Assembly: GCF_028736035.1 (NCBI RefSeq)
Contig: NZ_CP117866.1
Span: 6,944,001-7,008,000, forward strand
DNA length: 64,000 bases
Source of the DNA: Streptomyces sp. T12
GTDB lineage: Bacteria; Actinomycetota; Actinomycetes; Streptomycetales; Streptomycetaceae
Direction of reading: 5' to 3'
The notes beneath the pieces are model-generated. The model did no database searches, was not told the DNA's origin, and worked only from the letters and a program-made list of their open reading frames with translations. This document shows, piece by piece, positions 42,657 through 50,335 of this stretch (position 1 is its first letter; every line of letters starts with the position of its first letter). The position numbers and the translations under genes were made by a program.

Positions 42657-43496
42657 CTAGAAGAAGCGCGGATCGTCGAAGACCCCGGACGCGACGAGAT
42701 AGACGTAGAAGTCGGCGAGCGCCACGCTCACCAGCGACGCCCAGGCGAGCAGCATGTGGCGGGCGTTGAGCTTCCCGATCCACTGCCACATCCGGTAGCG
42801 CACCGGGTGTTGGGAGAAGTGCTTGAGCTTGCCGCCGACGATGTGCCGGCAGGAGTGACAGGAGAGGGTGTACGCCCAGATCAGCACGATGTTGACGAGA
42901 AAGACGAGGGTGCCGAGGCCCATGTGGCCCCACTCGTAGTGCTCGTCGCGGAAGGCGAGCACCGTGTCGTACGTCAGGATCCCGGCGACCGGGATCGCGG
43001 CGTAGAAGAAGTACCGGTGGATGTTCTGCAGGATCAGCGGGAAACGGGTCTCACCGGAGTACTTCTTGTGCGGCTCCGCCACCGCGCAGGCCGGGGGCGA
43101 CATCCAGAAGCCGCGGTAGTAGGCCTTGCGGTAGTAGTAGCAGGTCAGGCGGAAGCCGAGCGGGAAGATCAGGATGATGATCGCGGGCGAGACGCCCCAC
43201 CAGCTCCCGAACAGGTCCCAGTTCGGCCCGGCGCGCATGGGCTCGCAGTTCTCCGCCAGACAGGGCGAGTAGAACGGGGAGACGTACGGCGCCGCGTAGT
43301 AGTCCGCGTTGGCGAAGGCCCGCCAGGTCGAGTACACGATGAACGCCAGCAGACCGGCCGCGGTGGCGGCCGGGGCCAGCCACCAGCGGTCGGTCCGCAG
43401 GTGCGGGGCGGTGATCGCGGCGCGCGTACCGGTTCGTACGCCGCCTGGCTGTTCACCGTCGTTCGACGTCCCCTGATCGAGTGATGTGCTTGTCAT
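42657..43496 (-). CDS. sdhC: Succinate dehydrogenase membrane anchor (Sdh1 type)
   Basis: This 279-residue membrane protein has about five helices (near 40-62, 98-120, 155-180, 190-212 and 248-270). It carries histidines in NIHRYFFY and CHSCRHIVGG that may bind heme or line the quinone site. Its size matches the single large anchor of the mycobacterial Sdh1 complex rather than the small SdhC/SdhD pair. It is the first gene of the sdh operon; the promoter must lie in 43497-43855. Confidence 0.9.
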   Translation of the reverse strand: MTSTSLDQGTSNDGEQPGGVRTGTRAAITAPHLRTDRWWLAPAATAAGLLAFIVYSTWRAFANADYYAAPYVSPFYSPCLAENCEPMRAGPNWDLFGSWWGVSPAIIILIFPLGFRLTCYYYRKAYYRGFWMSPPACAVAEPHKKYSGETRFPLILQNIHRYFFYAAIPVAGILTYDTVLAFRDEHYEWGHMGLGTLVFLVNIVLIWAYTLSCHSCRHIVGGKLKHFSQHPVRYRMWQWIGKLNARHMLLAWASLVSVALADFYVYLVASGVFDDPRFF

Positions 43497-43855
43497 CGGC
43501 TTGTAGGACCTCCGGCGATCTCGGCTAGCGGCTGGGATGCGATCCGGGATATCCGGTGGGTCGACTTCGTCGCCCCTGTTCCACCAGAGAGATGGGCCAG
43601 GGCCTCTTCGTGGTCGATTGCCTCACCGGGCGGTCCAGTTCGTGAGGGACTCCGCCCTTCCGGGGTCGGACCACGGACGGGATCCGTGTAGCCGCCCGGT
43701 CGCGAAAGCGGACGACCAGTGCGCCCAAGACCGTTCGGGGCGTGCCGCCGGACAGCCCCGTGCTACTCCTGTGCCAAGGAACGGTTCCGTACCAGTGGTC
43801 AACCAGACCACTCCTTCGAAGTAGCAGTAGAGGGCGTGACCGGCAGCTCCGTGAA
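43497..43855. other. Gap of 359 bp holding the sdh promoter region and two dyads
   Basis: No gene is supported here. Two short dyads stand out: GGAACGGTTCC at 43778-43788, and AGTGGTC AACCA GACCACT at 43794-43812. They lie about 280-315 bp upstream of the sdhC start and 44-78 bp downstream of the next gene's stop, so they may be a terminator for that gene or operators for sdh. No clear -35/-10 pair could be assigned. Confidence 0.45.
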
Positions 43856-44146
43856 TCAGGGGGCGTGCCGGTCGCGGGCACCCAATCCCTCGTCATCGGT
43901 GTCGATCCACAGAGAGTCGTCGTACGGCGTGTCGGGGATGGTGACGAGCTCCGGCTTGCGCTGCGTGCTGGGGGTCGCGGCCGCGTCCCGCAGCAGCGCG
44001 ACACTCTCGCGCAGATGGTTGGCGTCGGTGCGGACGCGCCGCATCTCCAGCCCGCCGGTGCCCAGCTGCTTCTCCAGCCGGCCCACTGACCGGGCCAGGT
44101 CGTCGAGGCAGCGCTGGACAGTTGTCAGGTCGTCTTGCACGGACAT
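43856..44146 (-). CDS. Small hypothetical protein with N-terminal coiled coil
   Basis: This 96-residue soluble protein has a helical, heptad-like N-terminal half (LTTVQRCLDDLARSVGRLEK and ANHLRESVALLRDAA) and a polar C-terminal half ending in acidic DTPYDDSLWIDTDDEG. I do not recognise a family, although the codon use is typical of real genes. The ATG at 44146 follows GAGG. It is divergent from the binding-protein gene at 44525 and upstream of sdh in the same direction. Confidence 0.75.
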   Translation of the reverse strand: MSVQDDLTTVQRCLDDLARSVGRLEKQLGTGGLEMRRVRTDANHLRESVALLRDAAATPSTQRKPELVTIPDTPYDDSLWIDTDDEGLGARDRHAP

Positions 44147-44524
44147 GACGTGACCTCACTTCCGTGGGCCGTTCGGCCCTGGGTGGCAACGTTCATGCGC
44201 CTGCGAGTGTTGCGCGTCACACCTATCGCTGTGAAGGGATGTGCAGCGATTGGCGGATTGCACGCCTCCGACGCGCGCCCGCATGCGCTCTGTGTACGCC
44301 GGGGGAGCCGAAGAAGTGCGCGGGCGCGTTGCTCCACCCGTGTGGGAACGCGTTGCTCCACACGGGTGGCCTTGCGCGCCCCCGCCGCCGTGTCGTCTCC
44401 GCCTGGCGAACCCTTTCCTCTTCAGTGGGGGCCCCATAGATCTGATCAACTCCAAAATACCGCCAAATGTGATCAGAACGCACTTATTGTCACCGGCGGG
44501 AGCCGCTCCCCGGAGGTACCAGAG
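44147..44524. other. Gap of 378 bp, divergent promoter region
   Basis: No gene is supported in this stretch. The part near 44430-44500 is AT-richer than its surroundings and contains a spaced dyad, CTGATCA at 44442-44448 and TGATCAG at 44470-44476, a possible operator for the lipoprotein gene. GGAGG at 44512-44516 is its ribosome-binding site. A repeated pair GTTGCTCCAC (44330 and 44354 region) lies further left. Confidence 0.5.
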
Positions 44525-46885
44525 ATGTCCTACGACGGCGAGATGTCCTACGACGGCGTCGGACCCAGGCCCGGCCGCGGCGCGGTCATGCGCTCGGTCG
44601 CCTTCCTGGCCGCTGGTGTGCTCGCGGTGCCCGTGCTCGCCGGTTGCAGTGACCCGGACCCGGCCGGAAAGCCACTGGCCGGGCAGGACATCGCCCCGGC
44701 CGGCCGGGCCCTGATCGCCGACGGCGGCACGCTGCGGTGGGCCGTGGACGCCGTACCGGAGACGCTGAACACCTTCCAGTCGGACGCCGACGCGACCACG
44801 ACCCGGATCGCGCAGGCCGCCCTGCCGTCGATGTTCCGGCTCGACGAGAGCGGGCGGCCGGAGCGCAATCCGGACTACCTGGAGTCCGCCAAGACCGTCG
44901 AGACCGAGCCCAAGCAGGTCGTCCTGTACAAGCTCAACCAGCAGGCCGTCTGGAGCGACGGCCGCGAGATCGGCGCCGCCGACTTCGCCGCCCAGTGGCG
45001 GGCCCTGTCGGGCAAGGACAGCGCCTACTGGACCGCCCGCAACGCCGGCTACGACCGCATCGAGAAGATCGAGCGCGGTGACAACGACCTGGAGGTGCGG
45101 GTCACCTTCGAGCGGCCGTACGCGGACTGGCGGTCGCTGTTCTCGCCGCTGTACCCGAAGGAGGTCATGGGCACGCCGGACTCGTTCAACGACGGGGCGC
45201 GGCGCAAGCTCAAGGTCAGCGCCGGGCCGTTCGCCGTGAAGAAGATCGACCGCAAGGACGACGAGGTCCGGCTCACCCGCAATCCCCGCTGGTGGGGGCA
45301 GCCGGCCAAGCTCAACGAGATCGTGCTGCGGGCCGTGCCGCGCGACGAGCGGGCCGCCCAGCTGGCCGCCGGACAGCTCGACCTGGCCGAGATCGACCCC
45401 GCCGCGGCCCGGCGCATCGCGCTCGCCTCGCCTCCCCGGGGGGCGACCGCCAGTGCCACCGGTACGGCGCTGATGGGCCCGGGCCGGAGCAACAGGACGA
45501 CCACCAAGGAGCGCCGGCAGCAGGTGGTCCTCCAGGGCTTCGAGGTACGGAAGTCCCTGGAACCGGCGTACACCCAGCTCGCCCTCAACGGTGCCGACGG
45601 CCCACTTGCCGACGAGCGGGTGCGGCGGGCCGTGGCGCGCGCGCTCGACCGCAAGGAACTGGCCAAGCTGGTCCTCGCCCCGCTCGGCCTGCCGACCGAG
45701 CCGGTCGGCAGCCACCTCGCCCTCTCCGGCCAGGCCGCGTACGCCGACAACAGCGGCGCGATCGGCGGCCAGGACACGGCGGAGGCGCAGGCACTGCTGG
45801 CGGACGCGGGGTGGGTGCAGGGCGGGCCGATCAAGGAGAAGAAGGGGGAGAAGGCGGCTGGGGCGGAGGGGGAGAAGGCCGACAAGAGCGAGAAGGGCGA
45901 CAAGAGCGAGAAGGGCGAGAAGCGCGAGAAAGGCGCGGAGGGCGGCAAGGCTGACAAGGCTGACAAAGCCGACAAAGGCGAGAAGGGCGAGAAGGGCGAG
46001 AAGGGCGAGAAGGGCGAGAAGGGCGAGAAGGCCGACAAGAAGTCGGAGTCGAGCTCGGAGTCGGAGTCGAGCTCGGAGTCGAAGTCGGACTCGGACGCGG
46101 AGTCGGAGGGCGGGGACGACGGGACGTACATCGTCGGGGAGGACAACAAGGCGGACGGCGGCGGAGGCCGCGACGGGGAGCACCTCGCCCAGGACGGCAA
46201 GCAGTACGGCACCAAGCAGCTGCACCAGGGCGGGGCGCCCGGCGCGTACGCCCCGCAGGGCACCGCCGCCCCGCAGGGCACCGCTGCTCCGGCGGGCGCG
46301 GCGGTCCTGCCGCTGGCGAAGAACGGCAAGCCGCTGACGCTGCGCTTCGTGGTGCCGTCGGGGGAGGGCTCTCAGACGCTGCGCACGGTGGCGGACCGGA
46401 TCGGCCTCATGCTGGAGCGGGTCGGCATCCGGACCGAGATCACCAAGGTCGCGGACGAGAGCTACTTCAAGGACCACATTGCGTCCGGCCAGTACGACCT
46501 CGCCCTGTACTCGTGGCCCGCCTCCGCCTACCCCGCCACCGACGCCCGCCCCATCTACGCCAAGCCGGTGCCGGCCGCCGACGGATCCCTGAACGTCGAG
46601 CAGAACTACACGCGGGTCGGCACCGACCAGGTCGACCAGCTCTTCGACCAGGCGATCGCCACGCTGGACGAGTCCCAGGCGCGCTCCTTGATCCGCAAGG
46701 CCGACTCCCGTATCTGGGCCGCGGCCGGCTCGATCCCGCTGTACCAGCGTCCCCAGCTGACAGCGGCGAAGAGGAACGTCGCCAACGCGGGCGCCTTCGG
46801 CTTCCGGACACCGGTGTACGAGGACATGGGCTTCCTGAAGAAGGGCGCGCGGCCGTCGGCGTCGGCCTCGGCCACGGAACGCTGA
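44525..46885 (+). CDS. Peptide-type solute-binding lipoprotein with a long charged repeat insert
   Basis: This 786-residue protein is an SBP_bac_5 (DppA/OppA-like) binding protein. A leader of 21 residues precedes a lipoprotein signal from M22 with lipobox LAGC (C41). The first binding-domain part runs to about residue 435. Residues about 437-597 are an insert of Lys/Glu/Gly/Asp repeats, including six GEK units (485-502), then Ser/Glu-rich and Gly/Gln-rich stretches; the binding domain then resumes (PLTLRFVVPSGEGSQTL) to the end. The start region contains an 18-bp tandem repeat (MSYDGE/MSYDGV), so translation may begin at 44525 or 44543. No permease or ATPase genes accompany it; it lies upstream of typA and bldK. 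Confidence 0.85.
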   Translation: MSYDGEMSYDGVGPRPGRGAVMRSVAFLAAGVLAVPVLAGCSDPDPAGKPLAGQDIAPAGRALIADGGTLRWAVDAVPETLNTFQSDADATTTRIAQAALPSMFRLDESGRPERNPDYLESAKTVETEPKQVVLYKLNQQAVWSDGREIGAADFAAQWRALSGKDSAYWTARNAGYDRIEKIERGDNDLEVRVTFERPYADWRSLFSPLYPKEVMGTPDSFNDGARRKLKVSAGPFAVKKIDRKDDEVRLTRNPRWWGQPAKLNEIVLRAVPRDERAAQLAAGQLDLAEIDPAAARRIALASPPRGATASATGTALMGPGRSNRTTTKERRQQVVLQGFEVRKSLEPAYTQLALNGADGPLADERVRRAVARALDRKELAKLVLAPLGLPTEPVGSHLALSGQAAYADNSGAIGGQDTAEAQALLADAGWVQGGPIKEKKGEKAAGAEGEKADKSEKGDKSEKGEKREKGAEGGKADKADKADKGEKGEKGEKGEKGEKGEKADKKSESSSESESSSESKSDSDAESEGGDDGTYIVGEDNKADGGGGRDGEHLAQDGKQYGTKQLHQGGAPGAYAPQGTAAPQGTAAPAGAAVLPLAKNGKPLTLRFVVPSGEGSQTLRTVADRIGLMLERVGIRTEITKVADESYFKDHIASGQYDLALYSWPASAYPATDARPIYAKPVPAADGSLNVEQNYTRVGTDQVDQLFDQAIATLDESQARSLIRKADSRIWAAAGSIPLYQRPQLTAAKRNVANAGAFGFRTPVYEDMGFLKKGARPSASASATER
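45977..46030 (+). repeat. Six perfect 9-bp units (GGCGAGAAG) inside the lipoprotein gene
   Basis: GGCGAGAAG repeats six times without a change, coding GEK each time. Related, imperfect units (GACAAG, GAGAAG, GGCGAC) extend from about 45833. Being a multiple of three, unit gain or loss keeps the frame. Confidence 0.95.
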
Positions 46886-46890
46886 GTTCC

Positions 46891-46926
46891 GCGCCCCCGC
46901 CGGGTTTTCGGCCCGTCTGGGGGCGC
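46891..46926 (+). terminator. Likely terminator after the lipoprotein gene
   Basis: GCGCCCCC (46891-46898) pairs with GGGGGCGC (46919-46926), and an inner GCCG/CGGC pair encloses GGTTTT. It starts 6 bp after the stop. The stretch that follows (46927-47000) is a GC-rich repeat-like sequence, then the typA leader. Confidence 0.6.
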
Positions 46927-47124
46927 AGCCCCGGGGAGGGGACGGGCCAGGGGCGTCGGGGGTGCCTCAAAAGCCCTCCCCACCTGCCCTGACCTATCCC
47001 GGCGAGCCCCAGTGGGAGCGGGCACGTACCATGGGGTGAGGCCGTGGCGTGTCAAGCCCGGCAAGGCCCGCGTCACACAGACGTACGCGCAGGCCATCCT
47101 CACACTCCGGGAGAACGCCGCAAT

Positions 47125-49032
47125 ATGGCCACGCGCCACGACATCCGCAATGTCGCCATCGTCGCCCACGTCGACCACGGCAAGACGACTCTTGTCGACG
47201 CCATGCTGAAGCAGGCCGGTGCCTTCGCAGCGCACGCCGCCGAGTCGCTCGACGACCGCATGATGGACTCGAACGACCTGGAGCGTGAGAAGGGCATCAC
47301 GATCCTGGCCAAGAACACGGCCGTGAAGTACCACCCCAAGGATGGCGGCGACGTCATCACCATCAACATCATCGACACCCCGGGCCACGCCGACTTCGGT
47401 GGTGAGGTCGAGCGCGGTCTGTCGATGGTGGACGCGGTCGTCCTGCTGGTCGACGCCTCCGAGGGCCCGCTGCCGCAGACCCGCTTCGTGCTGCGCAAGG
47501 CGCTGCAGGCCCGCCTGCCCGTCATCCTGTGCATCAACAAGACGGACCGCCCCGACTCGCGTATCGACGAGGTCGTGAACGAGGCGTACGACCTCTTCCT
47601 CGACCTCGACGCCGACGAGGACCAGATCGAGTTCCCGATCGTCTACGCGTGTGCGCGGGACGGCGTGGCCTCGCTGACCAAGCCCGAGGACGGCACGGTC
47701 CCGCAGGACAGCGACAGCCTGGAGCCGTTCTTCTCCACGATCCTGTCCCACGTCCCGGCTCCGGAGTACGACGAGGAGGCGCCGCTCCAGGCGCACGTCA
47801 CCAACCTGGACGCCGACAACTTCCTCGGCCGTATCGCGCTGCTCCGCGTCGAGCAGGGCGAGCTGCGCAAGGGCCAGACCGTCACGTGGATCAAGCGCGA
47901 CGGCTCCATGTCCAACGTGCGTATCACCGAGCTGCTGATGACCGAGGCGCTCACCCGCAAGCCCGCCGAGATGGCCGGACCGGGTGACATCTGTGCCGTC
48001 GCCGGTATCTCGGACATCATGATCGGCGAGACCCTCGCCGACCCCGAGAACCCGATCCCGCTGCCGCTGATCACGGTCGACGAGCCGGCGATCTCCATGA
48101 CCATCGGTACCAACACCTCGCCGCTGGTCGGCCGTGGCGGTACCGGCAAGGGCGCCGACAACAAGGCCGCGGTCAAGGACCGCAAGGTGACCGCCCGTCA
48201 GGTCAAGGACCGCCTCGACCGCGAGCTGATCGGTAACGTCTCCCTCCGCGTGCTCGACACCGAGCGCCCGGACGCCTGGGAGGTCCAGGGCCGCGGTGAG
48301 CTCGCGCTCGCCATCCTGGTCGAGCAGATGCGCCGCGAGGGCTTCGAGCTGACCATCGGCAAGCCGCAGGTCGTCACCAAGGATGTCGACGGCAAGGTCT
48401 ACGAGCCGGTCGAGCGCATGACGATCGACGTGCCCGAGGAGCACATGGGCGCGGTCACGCAGCTCATGGGCGTCCGCAAGGGCCGTATGGACAACATGTC
48501 CAACCACGGCTCGGGCTGGGTCCGCATGGAGTTCGTGGTGCCGTCCCGCGGTCTCATCGGCTTCCGTACCGAGTTCCTCACGCAGACGCGCGGTACGGGC
48601 ATCGGCCACTCCATCCACGAGGGTCACGAGCCGTGGTTCGGCACCCTGCAGACCCGCAACAACGGCTCGCTGGTCGCCGACCGCGCCGGTGCCGTCACCG
48701 CGTTCGCGATGACGAACCTCCAGGAGCGCGGCGTGCTGTTCACCGACCCGGGCACCGAGGTGTACGAGGGCATGATCGTCGGCGAGAACTCGCGCTCCGA
48801 CGACATGGACGTCAACATCACCAAGGAGAAGAAGCTCACGAACATGCGGTCGTCCTCGGCCGACTCGTTCGAGGCGATCGTCCCGCCGCGCAAGCTCTCC
48901 CTGGAGCAGTCCCTGGAGTTCTGCCGCGACGACGAGTGCGTCGAGGTCACCCCGGAGGCGGTCCGCATCCGCAAGGTGAACCTGGACGCCCGCGAGCGCG
49001 CCCGCGCCGCGAGCCGCGCCAAGCACGGCTGA
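47125..49032 (+). CDS. typA: Translational GTPase TypA/BipA
   Basis: This 635-residue ribosome-associated GTPase supports 50S assembly and growth under stress. G1 AHVDHGKTT, G3 DTPGH and G4 NKTD lie in the N-terminal G domain. EF-Tu-like domain II, EF-G-like domains III and V, and the TypA-specific C-terminal domain (GLIGFRTEFLTQTRGTG, NMRSSSADSFEAI, SLEQSLEFCRDDE) follow. The ATG at 47125 has GGGAG about 12 bp upstream; the longer frame is rejected. A classic terminator follows, so it is probably transcribed alone. Confidence 0.98.
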   Translation: MATRHDIRNVAIVAHVDHGKTTLVDAMLKQAGAFAAHAAESLDDRMMDSNDLEREKGITILAKNTAVKYHPKDGGDVITINIIDTPGHADFGGEVERGLSMVDAVVLLVDASEGPLPQTRFVLRKALQARLPVILCINKTDRPDSRIDEVVNEAYDLFLDLDADEDQIEFPIVYACARDGVASLTKPEDGTVPQDSDSLEPFFSTILSHVPAPEYDEEAPLQAHVTNLDADNFLGRIALLRVEQGELRKGQTVTWIKRDGSMSNVRITELLMTEALTRKPAEMAGPGDICAVAGISDIMIGETLADPENPIPLPLITVDEPAISMTIGTNTSPLVGRGGTGKGADNKAAVKDRKVTARQVKDRLDRELIGNVSLRVLDTERPDAWEVQGRGELALAILVEQMRREGFELTIGKPQVVTKDVDGKVYEPVERMTIDVPEEHMGAVTQLMGVRKGRMDNMSNHGSGWVRMEFVVPSRGLIGFRTEFLTQTRGTGIGHSIHEGHEPWFGTLQTRNNGSLVADRAGAVTAFAMTNLQERGVLFTDPGTEVYEGMIVGENSRSDDMDVNITKEKKLTNMRSSSADSFEAIVPPRKLSLEQSLEFCRDDECVEVTPEAVRIRKVNLDARERARAASRAKHG

Positions 49033-49046
49033 TCATCGGGTAATTG

Positions 49047-49084
49047 AGCCCGGGTTCCCCAACATGGGGGAATCCGGGCTTTTT
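49047..49084 (+). terminator. Rho-independent terminator of typA
   Basis: Positions 49047-49060 and 49067-49080 form a 14-bp stem with one G-T pair around a 6-nt loop, followed directly by a run of T (49080-49084). It starts 14 bp after the typA stop and is the most canonical terminator in the window. Confidence 0.95.
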
Positions 49085-49218
49085 CACGCTTTGCCGGTCG
49101 TCAGCTGTGACTGAATCGAAATTGAAAAGACGCTAGTGGGTGGTTGGCTCATGGCAGATAGTTAGCGGCAAGCTCGGGCCAGACGTCTGTACACCCACAC
49201 CTGTGAAACGGACGAACT

Positions 49219-50253
49219 GTGACAAGTCCTATCGGCGTTGAGGGCGGAGGGACCCCGGTCGTCGCGGACGGCGAACCACAGCCACCAGCGAAGACCGAGG
49301 CGGAGCACTTAGTCGGCCGGTCACCCGGCCAGCTGATGTGGATCCGCTTCAAACGCGACCGCACCGGCGTGATCTCGGCCTACGTCGTCCTGTTCTTCTT
49401 CCTGATCGGGTTGGCGGCCCCGGTCATCTCCAAGCTCTACGGCAAGGACCCGTACACGGTCTACGCCGACGAACGCCCCGAACTCTTCGACAGCGCGGGC
49501 GTCCCCGTGCAGCCCAACGGCGGCATCAGCGGCGAGTTCTGGTTCGGCCTCGAACCCGGCAACGGCTACGACGTCTTCACCAAACTCCTCTACGGCATCC
49601 GCACCTCGCTGATGATCTCCGTCGCCGTCACCCTCGCGACGGTCCTCACCGGGATCCTCCTCGGCGTCACCGCCGGCTACCTCGGCGGCAGGGCCGACTA
49701 CTGGATCAGCCGGGGCATCGACTTCCTCCTCGCCTTCCCGGCCCAGCTGTTCTTCATCGCCAGCATGCCGGTGGTCGTCTCACTCTTCGTCAGCCCGCGC
49801 GACGAGACCCCGGTCTACGTCCGGGTCGTCGCCCTCATCCTCGTGCAGTGGTTCCTCGGCTGGATGAGTCTCGGGCGGATCCTCAGGGGCACCACACTCG
49901 CCCTGAGAGAGCGGGAGTTCATCGAGGCGGCCAAAGTCAGCGGCGCCCCGCCGGGGCGGATCATCCGCAAGGAGATCCTGCCGAACGTGGTCACGCCGAT
50001 CCTCGTGCAGGGCACCTACATGCTCCCCAACTTCGTGACCGCCGAGGCCGGTCTGTCCTTCCTCGGCGTGGGCATCGTCGAACCGACGCCGGACTGGGGG
50101 CAGATGTTCGCCAAGGCGTCCACCGAGCTCGTGATGCAGAACGACATCACGTACATGTTCTTCCCCGGCATCTCGATGATCGTCTTCATCGTGGCGTTCA
50201 ACCTGCTCGGGGACTCCGTCAGGGACGCCTTCGACCCCAAGACGGCGCGCTGA
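49219..50253 (+). CDS. bldKA: Oligopeptide ABC permease (OppC type), BldKA-like
   Basis: This 344-residue permease has one N-terminal helix (VISAYVVLFFFLIGLAAP) and five more, with a periplasmic loop of about 80 residues after the first. The permease coupling motif EFIEAAKVSGAPPGRIIRKEILPN is present near residue 233. It is the first gene of a five-gene operon in the bldK order (permease, binding protein, permease, two ATPases). BldK in S. coelicolor imports an extracellular oligopeptide signal needed for aerial growth. It begins with GTG at 49219. The symbol is assigned by gene order and family. Confidence 0.88.
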   Translation: MTSPIGVEGGGTPVVADGEPQPPAKTEAEHLVGRSPGQLMWIRFKRDRTGVISAYVVLFFFLIGLAAPVISKLYGKDPYTVYADERPELFDSAGVPVQPNGGISGEFWFGLEPGNGYDVFTKLLYGIRTSLMISVAVTLATVLTGILLGVTAGYLGGRADYWISRGIDFLLAFPAQLFFIASMPVVVSLFVSPRDETPVYVRVVALILVQWFLGWMSLGRILRGTTLALREREFIEAAKVSGAPPGRIIRKEILPNVVTPILVQGTYMLPNFVTAEAGLSFLGVGIVEPTPDWGQMFAKASTELVMQNDITYMFFPGISMIVFIVAFNLLGDSVRDAFDPKTAR

Positions 50254-50335
50254 CCCAAGCTGGCCAGCTGACCAGTTGACCTACAAGGTCTGGGTTCCTT
50301 CGCACTGGTGACGACAGATGGGTGGAAACCGAGTG

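Noticed and set aside
45833..46110. Pseudogene or frameshift in the solute-binding lipoprotein
   Set aside because: The repeat insert keeps the frame throughout and the binding domain resumes normally after it.
44156..46477. Minus-strand frame opposite the lipoprotein gene, rich in Leu/Ala repeats
   Set aside because: Its leucine-rich repeats are only the reverse reading of the GEK repeat; the plus strand has the lipobox and binding-protein fold.
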